This document shows positions 53,196 through 62,320 of a stretch of DNA of 62,345 nt, piece after piece. The position numbers and the translations under genes were made by a program. Every line of letters begins with the position of its first letter. The first letter of the stretch is position 1. The stretch comes from Actinomycetes bacterium. GTDB lineage: Bacteria; Actinomycetota; Thermoleophilia; BMS3ABIN01. Location of the stretch: contig JAJYOG010000009.1 of assembly GCA_021785935.1 (NCBI GenBank), forward strand, positions 1 to 62,345, in the 5' to 3' direction. The notes beneath the pieces are model-generated. The model worked only from the letters and a program-made list of their open reading frames with translations, had not been told where the DNA came from and did no database searches.

Positions 53196-54932
53196 TTACT
53201 CGAAAGATATGCGGGCGCCGCCGTCGGCCTGGCCGACAAGCCTCGTAAACACGCCAAGCATACCGCCTCGCCCCAAAGGCGGCTGCCATGGTTTGATACT
53301 GGAAAGTCTCCCTTCCAGCACCTCAATTATTTCCTGGACTTGTCTGGAACAACCATTAGTTCCCGTGATATCGATCGTGCCCGTTTCCAAATCGATAGTA
53401 ACCAGGTCGCCATCCTCCAGGAGCGCAATCGGGCCGCCCTCAGCCGCTTCGGGACATATGTGCCCAACACATGGGCCCCTGGTGGCGCCTGAGAAACGTC
53501 CATCGGTAATAAGGGCCACGCTTTTGTTGAGTACCGGATCGGCGGCTAGAGCCGCCGTCAGGTAAAACATCTCAGGCATTCCGGTTGCTCTTGGCCCCTC
53601 AAATCTGACGATTACCGCATCTCCTGGCTTTATGCCGCCGTTCAACGCAGCCGCCAAAGCTGGTTTCTGGCCATCGAACACCCGGGCCCTTCCTGTGAAT
53701 TTCATCATTTCGGGAACTACGGCCGACCGTTTGCAGACGGCGCCCCTCGGCGCCAAATTTCCGCTAAGGACCACCAGGCTTCCACGTGGCGCCAGTGGCG
53801 CCCCAGCCGGAAATATTATGTCCCTGGTGGTGAGCCCCTGTTTTTCCAGAATCGCGGTCTTTTTTTCAAAAAAGCCATCATCATGCAACTGCTCCAGATT
53901 CTCACCCAGCGTCTGGCCAGTCACGGTAAGAACGCTCAGGTGAAGCCGGTCGCGTAGTTCCCACATTAGGCGCGGTACGCCTCCGGCGTGCCAGAACAGA
54001 TCGGCGGTATGCGCTCCCGACGGCCTTAAGTTGAGCAGCCAGGGAGTGGCATCGTTTATCTCCCTCACCCGCCGCCAAGAAAAAACAATCCCCAGTTCTG
54101 CCGCGAGCGCCGGCAAATGCAGCATGGCGTTAGACGATCCGCCCACAGCCGCATGAACAACAAGCGCATTCTCAAGCGCTTCGGCCGTGATGATATCGCC
54201 AGCAGTAACGCTATTTGCGACCAACGCAGACGCAGCCGCGCCGGTAGACCGGGCAAGTTGCCGCTGCTCGGGAACATCCGTCGGACAGCAGGCGGCAGAT
54301 GGCAGCGAAAGACCCATGGCCTCAGTCAATATCTGCATGGTCACTGCCGTTCCCAGGAAATTGCAGGCACCAGAGCAGGGGGCAGCGCCCAGGCTACGGC
54401 GATGGTATTGCTCCTCATCGATCTCTCCGCGCTGAAAACGCGCAAAGAGCTCGGCCACGCGGTCGACAGAGACATCGCCTGGCCCAGTTCGCATGACACC
54501 CCCAGGAAGAAAAATAACCGGGGCGCCCAGGCGCGCCGCCGCGATAAGGTGAGCCGGAATAGCTTTGTCACACGAGGAGACCGCCACCCAGCCATCGAAG
54601 TGGCCGCTGCGGTAGTGCAGCTCCGCAGCCATTGCCAGAAGCTCGCGTGAGGCCAGGGAATAACTCATGGCTTCGGTGCCCTGCGCGATGCCATCGCACA
54701 TGTCGGTACAAAAGTAACGTCCAACCGTCAGCCCCACCTCCAGAGCACCCTCACGCACAGCTTCAACGAGCCGCCCCAGGTCCACACTTCCTGGATGAGA
54801 ATCGCCAGCAGAACTTTCAATCAGCAGCCATGGCTTTCCCAGATCACCCGGCTCCCAGCCGCAAGCAATCCTCAGGGGATCGATTTCAGGACCCCAACGC
54901 ATGGCCTGACTATGAAGGTTTGAAAGTTTCAT
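53196..54932 (-). CDS. IlvD/Edd-family dehydratase, divergent
   Basis: 578 residues from the ATG at 54932; an ATG at 55007 would add 25 atypical residues. Family motifs: CDGIAQGTEAMSYSLASREL, VAVSSCDKAIPAHLIAAARL, the GACNFLGTAVTMQILTEAMG segment and ALITDGRFSGATRGPCVGHI. The iron-sulfur cysteines are present (CDG, CDK, CSGAC). The wording of several motifs departs from standard IlvD (for example GACNFLGTA instead of GACGGMYTA), more like the sugar-acid dehydratases YjhG/YagF. It may be the dihydroxy-acid dehydratase of valine/isoleucine synthesis or a sugar-acid dehydratase. It lies apart from the leu operon. Confidence 0.85.
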   Translation of the reverse strand: MKLSNLHSQAMRWGPEIDPLRIACGWEPGDLGKPWLLIESSAGDSHPGSVDLGRLVEAVREGALEVGLTVGRYFCTDMCDGIAQGTEAMSYSLASRELLAMAAELHYRSGHFDGWVAVSSCDKAIPAHLIAAARLGAPVIFLPGGVMRTGPGDVSVDRVAELFARFQRGEIDEEQYHRRSLGAAPCSGACNFLGTAVTMQILTEAMGLSLPSAACCPTDVPEQRQLARSTGAAASALVANSVTAGDIITAEALENALVVHAAVGGSSNAMLHLPALAAELGIVFSWRRVREINDATPWLLNLRPSGAHTADLFWHAGGVPRLMWELRDRLHLSVLTVTGQTLGENLEQLHDDGFFEKKTAILEKQGLTTRDIIFPAGAPLAPRGSLVVLSGNLAPRGAVCKRSAVVPEMMKFTGRARVFDGQKPALAAALNGGIKPGDAVIVRFEGPRATGMPEMFYLTAALAADPVLNKSVALITDGRFSGATRGPCVGHICPEAAEGGPIALLEDGDLVTIDLETGTIDITGTNGCSRQVQEIIEVLEGRLSSIKPWQPPLGRGGMLGVFTRLVGQADGGARISFE

Positions 54933-55134
54933 GATTACAGGAACGGCATCCGATAGCGGTAACTCAGGTAACCTAGTATGCCATGGAAGTAAAAGGTACA
55001 GAAACATTTTAAGGCGGCCAACCGGGAATAAGAAATGGGTCTGCGATGATCCGTCGAAATGATAAATGATGAAAGGTGCTGCTTGAATGTTATGCTACAA
55101 TACGCCAGTTCCAAACATTCTCTAACAGAAGGCC

Positions 55135-57360
55135 ATGACCAGTCCTGACGTAACCAACGGCCAACAGATCAAAATCGGGGACGAATACTTCCAGGTTCTC
55201 ACCGAAGATTCCAGCCGTGTCCTGGCGCAGGGTGAGCCCTTCGTCATCGTGGACGTCAAGAAGGAGAAACTGGTCGTCAAAGAGGGAGAACTCTTCCTCT
55301 ATAGCGACATCGAAGGCAATGTCGCCCGAGAAGACACTTCCGGTCTGGGCCTTTATTTCCAGGACACCCGTTTCCTCAGTACTTTCGACATGACCCTGTT
55401 CGGCTCAAACCCGGTCCTTTTGTCTTCCACCGCCGACCGCGGCTTCATGAGTCAAATAGAACTCACAAACGCCGACTTCATGACTGCCGACGGTACGGTG
55501 GTGCCGCAGGAGACCATTAACATTCGGCGCATTCGAGTTGTCAATGGCAAGCTCTACGAGCTTGTCCGCATCAAGAATTACAATCATTTTCCAGTGGATA
55601 TTTCTCTGGAATTTGAATTCGATTCGGACTTCGCCGACATGTTTGAGGTCCGCGGCACCAAACGTACCAAATACGGTACCCGTCTGGCTCCCAAGGTGAC
55701 GGAGGATTCAATCCTGCTGGCCTACCACGGCCTGGACGCCATCCTCCGCAAGACTGATATCAGGCTGGAGACACCGCCAACCGCCATAGAAGGCACAACC
55801 GCCATTTTCCGCTTCCAGTTGAAACCACGGGAGCGCCGTGTTGTCAAATATAGCATCGAACCCATTCTACCTACGACAGGGCCGCCAGTCGCCACCGATT
55901 TTAACAAGGCGATCGGCGATGTTAGAAAAAGCTACGAGTCCTGGTTCAATGGATCAAGCCAGATCGAAACCGACAACGAGCTTTTTACGGCGGTTCTCAG
56001 GAGCAGTCAGCGCGACATCCGTATGCTGGAAACCGAAACCGAAATGGGTTATTTCCTCAGTGCTGGCGTCCCCTGGTTCGTCACGCCGTTCGGAAGGGAC
56101 ACGATCATAACCTGCCTGCAGATCATGATGCTGGACGCGCACCCGGCTACAGCCACCGCCAATGTTTTTACCCAGCTCCAGGGCAAAGTGGTTGACCCCT
56201 GGCGCGACGAAGAGCCAGGCAAGATCTTCCACGAAGTGAGAAGGGGCGAACTGGCCAACATCCGGGCTATCCCTCATACGCCGTATTTCGGCAGCGCCGA
56301 TTCCACTGCGCTCTACCTGATAATGCTTTCCGATATCCTCAAGTGGACGGGCAACCTCAAAATACTCGAAGACATGGTGGAACCCATCAATCAGGCTCTC
56401 CTTTGGATCGATGATTACGGCGATCTCGATGGGGACGGTTTCATTGAATATCAGACTAAGTCCAAGCGAGGTCTGGTCAATCAGGGATGGAAGGATTCAG
56501 GCAACTCGGTGGTTCATACAGACGGTAACCTCGCTGAGACCCCCATAGCCCTTTCAGAGGTACAGGCCTACGTTTACTATGCCAAGAGGCGAATGGCTGA
56601 TCTGTTCGCTCTCAGGGGCGACCACGAACGTTCCGAGGAGCTTGCAAAACAGGCCGCCATTCTCAAGCAAAAATTCAATGATGCTTTCTGGATGCCGCGC
56701 GAAGGCTTTTACGCCATGGCGCTGGACAGGGATAAAAATCAAGTAAAGACCATTACCTCTAACCCGGCGCATGGCCTATGGGCACGGATAATCGACGACG
56801 ACAAGGCTGCCCAGGTTGCGGACCGGCTAATGCAGCCCGATATGTTTTCCGGTTGGGGAATCCGGACGATGAGCAAATCATCGATCAATTACAACCCGAT
56901 GAGTTACCATAACGGTAGCGTCTGGCCTCACGATAATGCCATTATTATCCGCGGCCTGAAAAAGTATGGATTCAACCAGGAAGCCTCCCGCGTGGCCAGC
57001 GGCCTCTTCGATGCCGCCCTCCATTATGATTATTACCGCCTTCCGGAATTGTTCTGCGGATTTACCAAGCGCTCGATCAGCCGGCCGGTGAGCTATCCCG
57101 TCGCCTGTAGTCCTCAGGCGTGGGCTGCGGGCAGTATCTTCATGATCCTGCAGGCAATGCTGGGCATAGAAGCCGACGCTCCGTCCAACACAGTTTATGT
57201 GAACAGCCCGGTGTTGCCGAAATGGCTAAACGAAGTGGATGTTAAAGGCATGCGGGTTGGCAAGGCGGCAATATCCCTTAAATTCCGCCGCGAAGGCGAC
57301 GTGACATCTTTCGTGGTAACCGAGAAGGTGGGTGCGGTCCGAACTATCGTGACCGAGTAG
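55135..57360 (+). CDS. Amylo-alpha-1,6-glucosidase / glycogen debranching-type protein
   Basis: 741 residues. The N-terminal beta-sandwich (about 40-270: REDTSGLGLYFQDTRFLSTF) and an (alpha/alpha)6 barrel (about 280-700) match COG3408. Active-site neighbourhoods are SAGVPWFVTPFGRDTIITCL, RAIPHTPYFGSADSTALYLI, NQGWKDSGNSVVHTDGNLAE and YNPMSYHNGSVWPHDNAIII. It would trim alpha-1,6 branches or related glycosidic links from glycogen or trehalose-type polymers. It stands alone, without glgA/B/C genes. Confidence 0.93.
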   Translation: MTSPDVTNGQQIKIGDEYFQVLTEDSSRVLAQGEPFVIVDVKKEKLVVKEGELFLYSDIEGNVAREDTSGLGLYFQDTRFLSTFDMTLFGSNPVLLSSTADRGFMSQIELTNADFMTADGTVVPQETINIRRIRVVNGKLYELVRIKNYNHFPVDISLEFEFDSDFADMFEVRGTKRTKYGTRLAPKVTEDSILLAYHGLDAILRKTDIRLETPPTAIEGTTAIFRFQLKPRERRVVKYSIEPILPTTGPPVATDFNKAIGDVRKSYESWFNGSSQIETDNELFTAVLRSSQRDIRMLETETEMGYFLSAGVPWFVTPFGRDTIITCLQIMMLDAHPATATANVFTQLQGKVVDPWRDEEPGKIFHEVRRGELANIRAIPHTPYFGSADSTALYLIMLSDILKWTGNLKILEDMVEPINQALLWIDDYGDLDGDGFIEYQTKSKRGLVNQGWKDSGNSVVHTDGNLAETPIALSEVQAYVYYAKRRMADLFALRGDHERSEELAKQAAILKQKFNDAFWMPREGFYAMALDRDKNQVKTITSNPAHGLWARIIDDDKAAQVADRLMQPDMFSGWGIRTMSKSSINYNPMSYHNGSVWPHDNAIIIRGLKKYGFNQEASRVASGLFDAALHYDYYRLPELFCGFTKRSISRPVSYPVACSPQAWAAGSIFMILQAMLGIEADAPSNTVYVNSPVLPKWLNEVDVKGMRVGKAAISLKFRREGDVTSFVVTEKVGAVRTIVTE

Positions 57361-57362
57361 GT

Positions 57363-57992
57363 TCAGGTTTCGATCAGGATCGCCCGCGCCGGAGCACCGT
57401 CGCCGTCCCTGATCTTGAGCGGCAGGCAAACCAAGTCATAATTACCAGGATCCACCACTTCCAGATTTATTCCCTCCAGCACAATCACTCCCACCCCGAG
57501 CAGGGCATTATGAACCGGGTACGATTTGGATCTAAACCGCTCCACGGATAAATAGTCGATCCCGACCAGGCGTACCCCGGTTTCGACCAGGTACCTGGCT
57601 GCTTCCCCATCAAGAGAAACATAGCCTTCTGTAAAATCAGGGAGCGACCATAGACGGGAGTTGTCAGTCTTAAGCAGAAGCCGGGTAACCCCCTCGATCC
57701 CGGCCTGCTCCAGGTGATCGCGGGAGACAGATGATACCCCTACCACCTCTACAACCCGCGCTGGCCCCATGAGCACATCCAGGGGAAGCCGGTCGACAGT
57801 CATTTGACCGTCGGCAAAATGGTGGGGAGCGTCGACGTGAGTACCGGTATGAGAACCCAGGCTCAGTTCGGAAATGTTGGCGATATCGCCACGCGAAATC
57901 TGCTTGTACGGCGCAATCTGGGCGCCAGGATCACCGGGAAAGAAAGGCATGCCTGCGTAGATCGGTACTGAAATATCGATTATTTTTTTTAT
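57363..57992 (-). CDS. Cyclase-family (kynurenine formamidase-like) metal hydrolase
   Basis: The first ATG is at 57950, but homology extends 14 codons further: KKIIDISVPIYAGMPFFPGD is the classic family start. GGAGG at 58002-57998 is placed 5 bases before an ATA at 57992, which I take as a putative start, giving about 209 residues. Metal ligands are visible in SLGSHTGTHVDAPHHFADGQ. Members hydrolyse N-formylkynurenine or cyclic amides. It follows the second TrkA gene. No ATG, GTG or TTG lies in the conserved stretch. Confidence 0.85.
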   Translation of the reverse strand: MKKIIDISVPIYAGMPFFPGDPGAQIAPYKQISRGDIANISELSLGSHTGTHVDAPHHFADGQMTVDRLPLDVLMGPARVVEVVGVSSVSRDHLEQAGIEGVTRLLLKTDNSRLWSLPDFTEGYVSLDGEAARYLVETGVRLVGIDYLSVERFRSKSYPVHNALLGVGVIVLEGINLEVVDPGNYDLVCLPLKIRDGDGAPARAILIET

Positions 57993-58026
57993 AAAAACCT
58001 CCGGAAGTCCAATCGCGGAAAAAACC

Positions 58027-58683
58027 TCACTGCAGGGCTTCCATCAACTGCTGCTCGTTCTGAACTGAAGTAACCGCGACCAGATCATCTTTGGCCAGAA
58101 GTTGCGTCTGACCACCGGGGATGATCACTTCCCCTTCGCGCATAATGGCTACGATAACCGAACCATTCGGCAGCGTCATGTCCTGGAGATATTTGCCCGC
58201 CGCCTTTGCATCTGCGCCAAGAGTCATCTGAACCAAGGCCACCTCCCCGCCCTTTAATTTCAGCAAAGTTACCAGATCTCCAAGCGACATTTCCTCTTCG
58301 ATGATTTTGGTGATGATATCCGTGGGCGAAACCGCAACGTCAACGCCCCACTCCTTGGTATAAAGCCAGTTATTGCGAGGATTGTTCACTCGCGCGATCA
58401 CCCGCGGCACTCCGAAATGAAATTTAGCCAGTTGCGCTATCACCAGGTTGTCTTCGTCGTCACCGGTGGTGACGACGACCAAGTCGGAATTACGCGCCCC
58501 GGCTTCTTCCAACACCGAAGGATCGCAGCCATCGGCCCAGATCGCCCTGACTCCTTCCGGCCTTAACACGCCGGCGCGTTTTTCATCCGCCTCAACAGCC
58601 ACTACCCGGTGCGTGCCGGCCTCCGCCAAGGCTTCGCTTAGATGGGTTCCGGTCCTGCCCAGACCGACAATGAGGACATTCAT
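58027..58683 (-). CDS. TrkA-type potassium channel RCK subunit, copy 2
   Basis: 218 residues. Rossmann RCK-N domain: NVLIVGLGRTGTHLSEALAE, VAVEADEKRAGVLRPEGVRA and VVVTTGDDEDNLVIAQLAKF; RCK-C domain from about 140 (LKGGEVALVQMTLGADAKAA). It senses NAD(H)/ATP or ions and gates a Trk/Ktr potassium channel. It starts 9 bases after copy 1 and the pair may form a heteromeric ring. No TrkH/KtrB membrane subunit lies in the window. Confidence 0.9.
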   Translation of the reverse strand: MNVLIVGLGRTGTHLSEALAEAGTHRVVAVEADEKRAGVLRPEGVRAIWADGCDPSVLEEAGARNSDLVVVTTGDDEDNLVIAQLAKFHFGVPRVIARVNNPRNNWLYTKEWGVDVAVSPTDIITKIIEEEMSLGDLVTLLKLKGGEVALVQMTLGADAKAAGKYLQDMTLPNGSVIVAIMREGEVIIPGGQTQLLAKDDLVAVTSVQNEQQLMEALQ

Positions 58684-58692
58684 GAGAACCTC

Positions 58693-59340
58693 CTAGTAAC
58701 CAATCATGGATCGGAATTTGCTAAGGAAACTCGTAGCCACGCAAACGAATACAAGATCGCCTTCCTTGAAAACAGTGGCTTCTGTCGGCACCATCGACTG
58801 GCCAAGCCTGACCACACAGGTCACCAGCGCCTGTCCTTCGACCGCAAGATCATTGACGGACCGGCCGACTAATCGCGCCGGAATTTCCATCTCCATCAAC
58901 TCAACCTCGCCGCTACCGAAACTGAACTCGCTGTTTAGCTCCCGGAAAAGCAGATGCTCGCGCAAGCTGTTCGCTCCCCAGACAGTCGAAGAAATTGTGG
59001 GGATACCGAAACGCTTGTAGATGTTGGCGCGCATCGGATCATAAATCCGGGTGACGACGCGCGGTACATGAAAAACACGTTTGGCGATGAGCGCGGAAAT
59101 GATATTACTGTTGTCGCCATTCGTGACCGATGCGAATCCGTCGGCCCTTTCGATCCCGGCTTCGACCAGGACATCCCGGTCAAAACCGATACCGGAGACT
59201 GTTTTGCCTTTGAAAGACGGGTTGAGCCGGCGAAAAGCCTTTGGTTCCTTGTCAATAATAGATACTTCGTGACCCTCTACATCAAGGGCGCCGGCAAGCT
59301 GTGAACCAACCCTCCCACAGCCAAGCACTACGATTTTCAT
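58693..59340 (-). CDS. TrkA-type potassium channel RCK subunit, copy 1
   Basis: 215 residues with the same architecture: MKIVVLGCGRVGSQLAGALD, VSIIDKEPKAFRRLNPSFKG, FASVTNGDNSNIISALIAKR and an RCK-C domain from about 130 (EVELMEMEIPARLVGRSVND). Its ATG overlaps the stop of the P-type ATPase gene (ATGA), so pump and channel regulators are translationally coupled. Together with copy 2 this points to monovalent cation homeostasis. Confidence 0.92.
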   Translation of the reverse strand: MKIVVLGCGRVGSQLAGALDVEGHEVSIIDKEPKAFRRLNPSFKGKTVSGIGFDRDVLVEAGIERADGFASVTNGDNSNIISALIAKRVFHVPRVVTRIYDPMRANIYKRFGIPTISSTVWGANSLREHLLFRELNSEFSFGSGEVELMEMEIPARLVGRSVNDLAVEGQALVTCVVRLGQSMVPTEATVFKEGDLVFVCVATSFLSKFRSMIGY

Positions 59341-62168
59341 TTCGTCCCTCCCGTGGCAGTTCTTTCAGAAAACATGCGGGAAAACATCTTCCGGACTTCA
59401 TCGGCGAAAAACATGATCGGCGGGAACGTGGCCAATAACACCCATTGCTGCCAACCAAGTCCCGTGGTTTGAAAAACACTCTGTAATGGCGGTACATACA
59501 CTATCAGGAATGTCAGCACTATCTCGAAAACGATCCCCCATAGCAACCATTTGTTTGTCCAAAAACCAATTCTGAACACGGAAGCACGATTTGTCCGGCA
59601 GGCAAAGGCCGTGCCGACCTGCGTGGCAACAATGCCGGCCCATGTCATCGTGGTCGCCTCCAAATACAGATGATCATTGACATCAAGTCCATCACCCCAA
59701 TGCCACCCGCCTGAATACATTACCCAGAAAAAACCAATCATCACCAGTGTCGCTTCAATAATGCCAAGGAAGACCCACGCATGAACAATCATGTAACCAT
59801 TCACCAGTTTATCCTTTCGAGACCTCGGAGGCCTTTTGAGTATGTCGGGTTCGGCCCGCTCGACGCCCAGCGCCAGTGCCGGCAGGGTTTCGGTGCCGAG
59901 GTCAATGGCAAGTATCTGCATTACTGTTAAAGGCAAGGGAACATCAAAAAGGACAAAAGCGACGAATGGCACTACCTCCGGTGTTAGGTGCGCGAAGATG
60001 TAGGCAAGGAATTTCTTCATATTGTCGTAAACCACTCGGCCTTCTTCGACTGCACCGACAATACTGGCAAAGTTGTCATCGGTGAGGACGATCGTTGCTG
60101 CTTCCTTGGCGACATCTGTGCCGGATATTCCCATCGCGACCCCTATATCCGCCGTTTTCAGGGCCGGTGCGTCATTGACTCCGTCACCGGTCATGGCGAC
60201 GATCTCGCCTTTTTCCTTGAGGGCGGCGGCGATTCGCATCTTGTGTTCGGGTGATACGCGGGCAAACAGGATATGCTGCTCTTCAACCACCTCCGCCAGC
60301 TTTTCATCAATCATGCTCTCCAGATCGACGCCATTGACGATATGAGCCGCTTCCGCTCCCAGAAGACCGACCCGGCGCGCTACCGATTCGGCAGTGAGGC
60401 CATAATCACCGGTGATCATAATCACGCGAATACCAGCATCCCTGCATGCGCTAATCGCTGCTTCGACTTCGGGACGCGGCGGGTCCATCATCGCCATCAG
60501 CCCGACAAAGGTCAGGTCTGTCTCGACCGTTTCCGGCTTCATTTCGGTATCAGGTGGAAGCAAGCGGTACGCCATCGCCAGCACCCTTAGGCCGGCTCGG
60601 GCCAGATCATCGTTCCGGGCAATGACGCTCTCGCGTATGTCGTCCGAAAGGGGTATCTCCTTGCCATCGATGAGTATTCGGGAGGCAAGCGATAAAATTT
60701 CCTTGGGAGCACCTTTAACGTATGCCACGGGTGAAACCCCTATGCTTCCGGCCCCAATGTCCGATCCTACAGTCCCGCTGCTGCTGCTTGCCGCTCCACT
60801 AGATCCGGGAAAACCATCAAGGTGTATTACACTCATCCGCTTTCGGCGGGAGTCAAAAGGCAACTCGTGGGTCCGTGGGTTGCCGCTAGCCGCCGCCGTC
60901 CAGTCGTAACCCCATTTACCGGCCGCAACCAGTAGCGCCGCTTCTGTTGGATCGCCGACGATGCCCCAGCGGCCGTTTTCTTGGTCCGGCTTGGCCAGGC
61001 GGGCATTATTGCAAAGGGAAGCGATTTGCATTAACGGTTCCAGCCGTGCCAAGGAGTCACTTCCCAGTGAAGATCCGTTCGCGGAAAACTCGCCAACCGG
61101 CTCATAGCCAACACCGCTTACATCAACAGTCTGGCCGTTAGCCCACAGGTGCCGCACAGTCATCTCGTTTTGTGTGAGCGTCCCCGTCTTGTCAGTGCAA
61201 ATTACGGTAGTACTTCCGAGGGTTTCCACACCGGAAAGCCTTTTGACCAGGGCATTGCGGTGTACCATGCGCTTTACCGCCATTGCCAGGGAAAGTGTAA
61301 CCGTAGGCAACAAGCCTTCGGGGACATTGGCCACCAGCATGCCAATGGCAAAGATTGCCGCGGTTCCCAGGCTGAGAGGAGTCAACAAAGTGGCGACTCC
61401 AAAAAGCAGGGCGCCCATAACAATGGCAACACCGGCGATTATCAGAGCCACCCGGTTAACCTCTTTTTGCAGCGGGCTCAGCTCTACTTTAACGGTCTGG
61501 GTAAGGGTGGCGATCTTGCCAAACTCAGTATTCATTCCGGTAGAAAAAACCACTGCCTTGCCTGACCCAAATGCGACACTGGTTCCCGCCAGCACAAGAT
61601 TGGGGATCTCGCTCGCGGTAAGGCCCTCTCCAGAGACCGGTGCCGCCATCTTGCGCACCGGCTCGGATTCACCTGTCAGAGTCGCAGCGTTCACCCTGAG
61701 TTCGCTTTCCTCCAACAACCTTCCGTCAGCGGAGATGTTGTCGCCTTCCTGCAAGACGATAATGTCACCGGGCACCAGATTCTGAGCCAGCACCTCGATC
61801 ATTTCGCCGCCCCTGATCACTCTGGCCTTCGCAGGAAGAATGCGCTTGAGTGCTTCCACCGCTTTTTCGGCCTGGAACTCCTGCCAAAAACTAAACAGGG
61901 CATTGATGACAATGACAGCGATAATCGCCCATCCTAACTCCGGCAATCCAGCCACAAATGCCAGGATACCCGCGGCCCACAAGAGCAGTGCAAAAGTGTG
62001 ATAAAAATTAGCCGCGAGCCTTAAAATCATGGGGGTCTTTTTCGCCTCGGAGATTTCGTTGGGCCCGTATTTCTCGAGGCGCTCTGCAACTTCTTTTTCA
62101 TAGAGGCCGGCGGCTCGCGTCTCCAGCTCCTGCAATAGGTCGGAATTGGATAGTTGGCATAAGCTCAT
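59337..62168 (-). CDS. P-type cation-transporting ATPase, P2C (Na+/K+-ATPase-like)
   Basis: 943 residues. TGES actuator motif at 165-168, VANVPEGLLPTVTLSLA in M4 (280s), phosphorylation Asp326 in ICTDKTGTLTQNEM, MTGDGVNDAPALK hinge and C-terminal M5-M10. The M4 VPEGLL and the M5/M6 run VMQILAIDLGTETLPALALG with VERAEPDILKRPPRS correspond to Na+/K+- and H+/K+-ATPases rather than the calcium pumps (PEGLP). It therefore probably exports Na+ and/or imports K+. A Ser/Gly-rich insert (near residue 455) lies in the nucleotide-binding domain. First gene of an operon with two TrkA genes. Confidence 0.92.
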   Translation of the reverse strand: MSLCQLSNSDLLQELETRAAGLYEKEVAERLEKYGPNEISEAKKTPMILRLAANFYHTFALLLWAAGILAFVAGLPELGWAIIAVIVINALFSFWQEFQAEKAVEALKRILPAKARVIRGGEMIEVLAQNLVPGDIIVLQEGDNISADGRLLEESELRVNAATLTGESEPVRKMAAPVSGEGLTASEIPNLVLAGTSVAFGSGKAVVFSTGMNTEFGKIATLTQTVKVELSPLQKEVNRVALIIAGVAIVMGALLFGVATLLTPLSLGTAAIFAIGMLVANVPEGLLPTVTLSLAMAVKRMVHRNALVKRLSGVETLGSTTVICTDKTGTLTQNEMTVRHLWANGQTVDVSGVGYEPVGEFSANGSSLGSDSLARLEPLMQIASLCNNARLAKPDQENGRWGIVGDPTEAALLVAAGKWGYDWTAAASGNPRTHELPFDSRRKRMSVIHLDGFPGSSGAASSSSGTVGSDIGAGSIGVSPVAYVKGAPKEILSLASRILIDGKEIPLSDDIRESVIARNDDLARAGLRVLAMAYRLLPPDTEMKPETVETDLTFVGLMAMMDPPRPEVEAAISACRDAGIRVIMITGDYGLTAESVARRVGLLGAEAAHIVNGVDLESMIDEKLAEVVEEQHILFARVSPEHKMRIAAALKEKGEIVAMTGDGVNDAPALKTADIGVAMGISGTDVAKEAATIVLTDDNFASIVGAVEEGRVVYDNMKKFLAYIFAHLTPEVVPFVAFVLFDVPLPLTVMQILAIDLGTETLPALALGVERAEPDILKRPPRSRKDKLVNGYMIVHAWVFLGIIEATLVMIGFFWVMYSGGWHWGDGLDVNDHLYLEATTMTWAGIVATQVGTAFACRTNRASVFRIGFWTNKWLLWGIVFEIVLTFLIVYVPPLQSVFQTTGLGWQQWVLLATFPPIMFFADEVRKMFSRMFSERTATGGTK

Positions 62169-62320
62169 CTACACGCTCCAGTAAAGAAAATCATCCGGAT
62201 GGAGAATGACCGTGTTGATTATCTGGTTCATCCGCTCCAGCTACTCTTCGCATTTTTTCCCCTTATACCTTCGCCAGTAAACTATTTACATGAAACAGGG
62301 ATTGAGGCCAACAAACAGGG

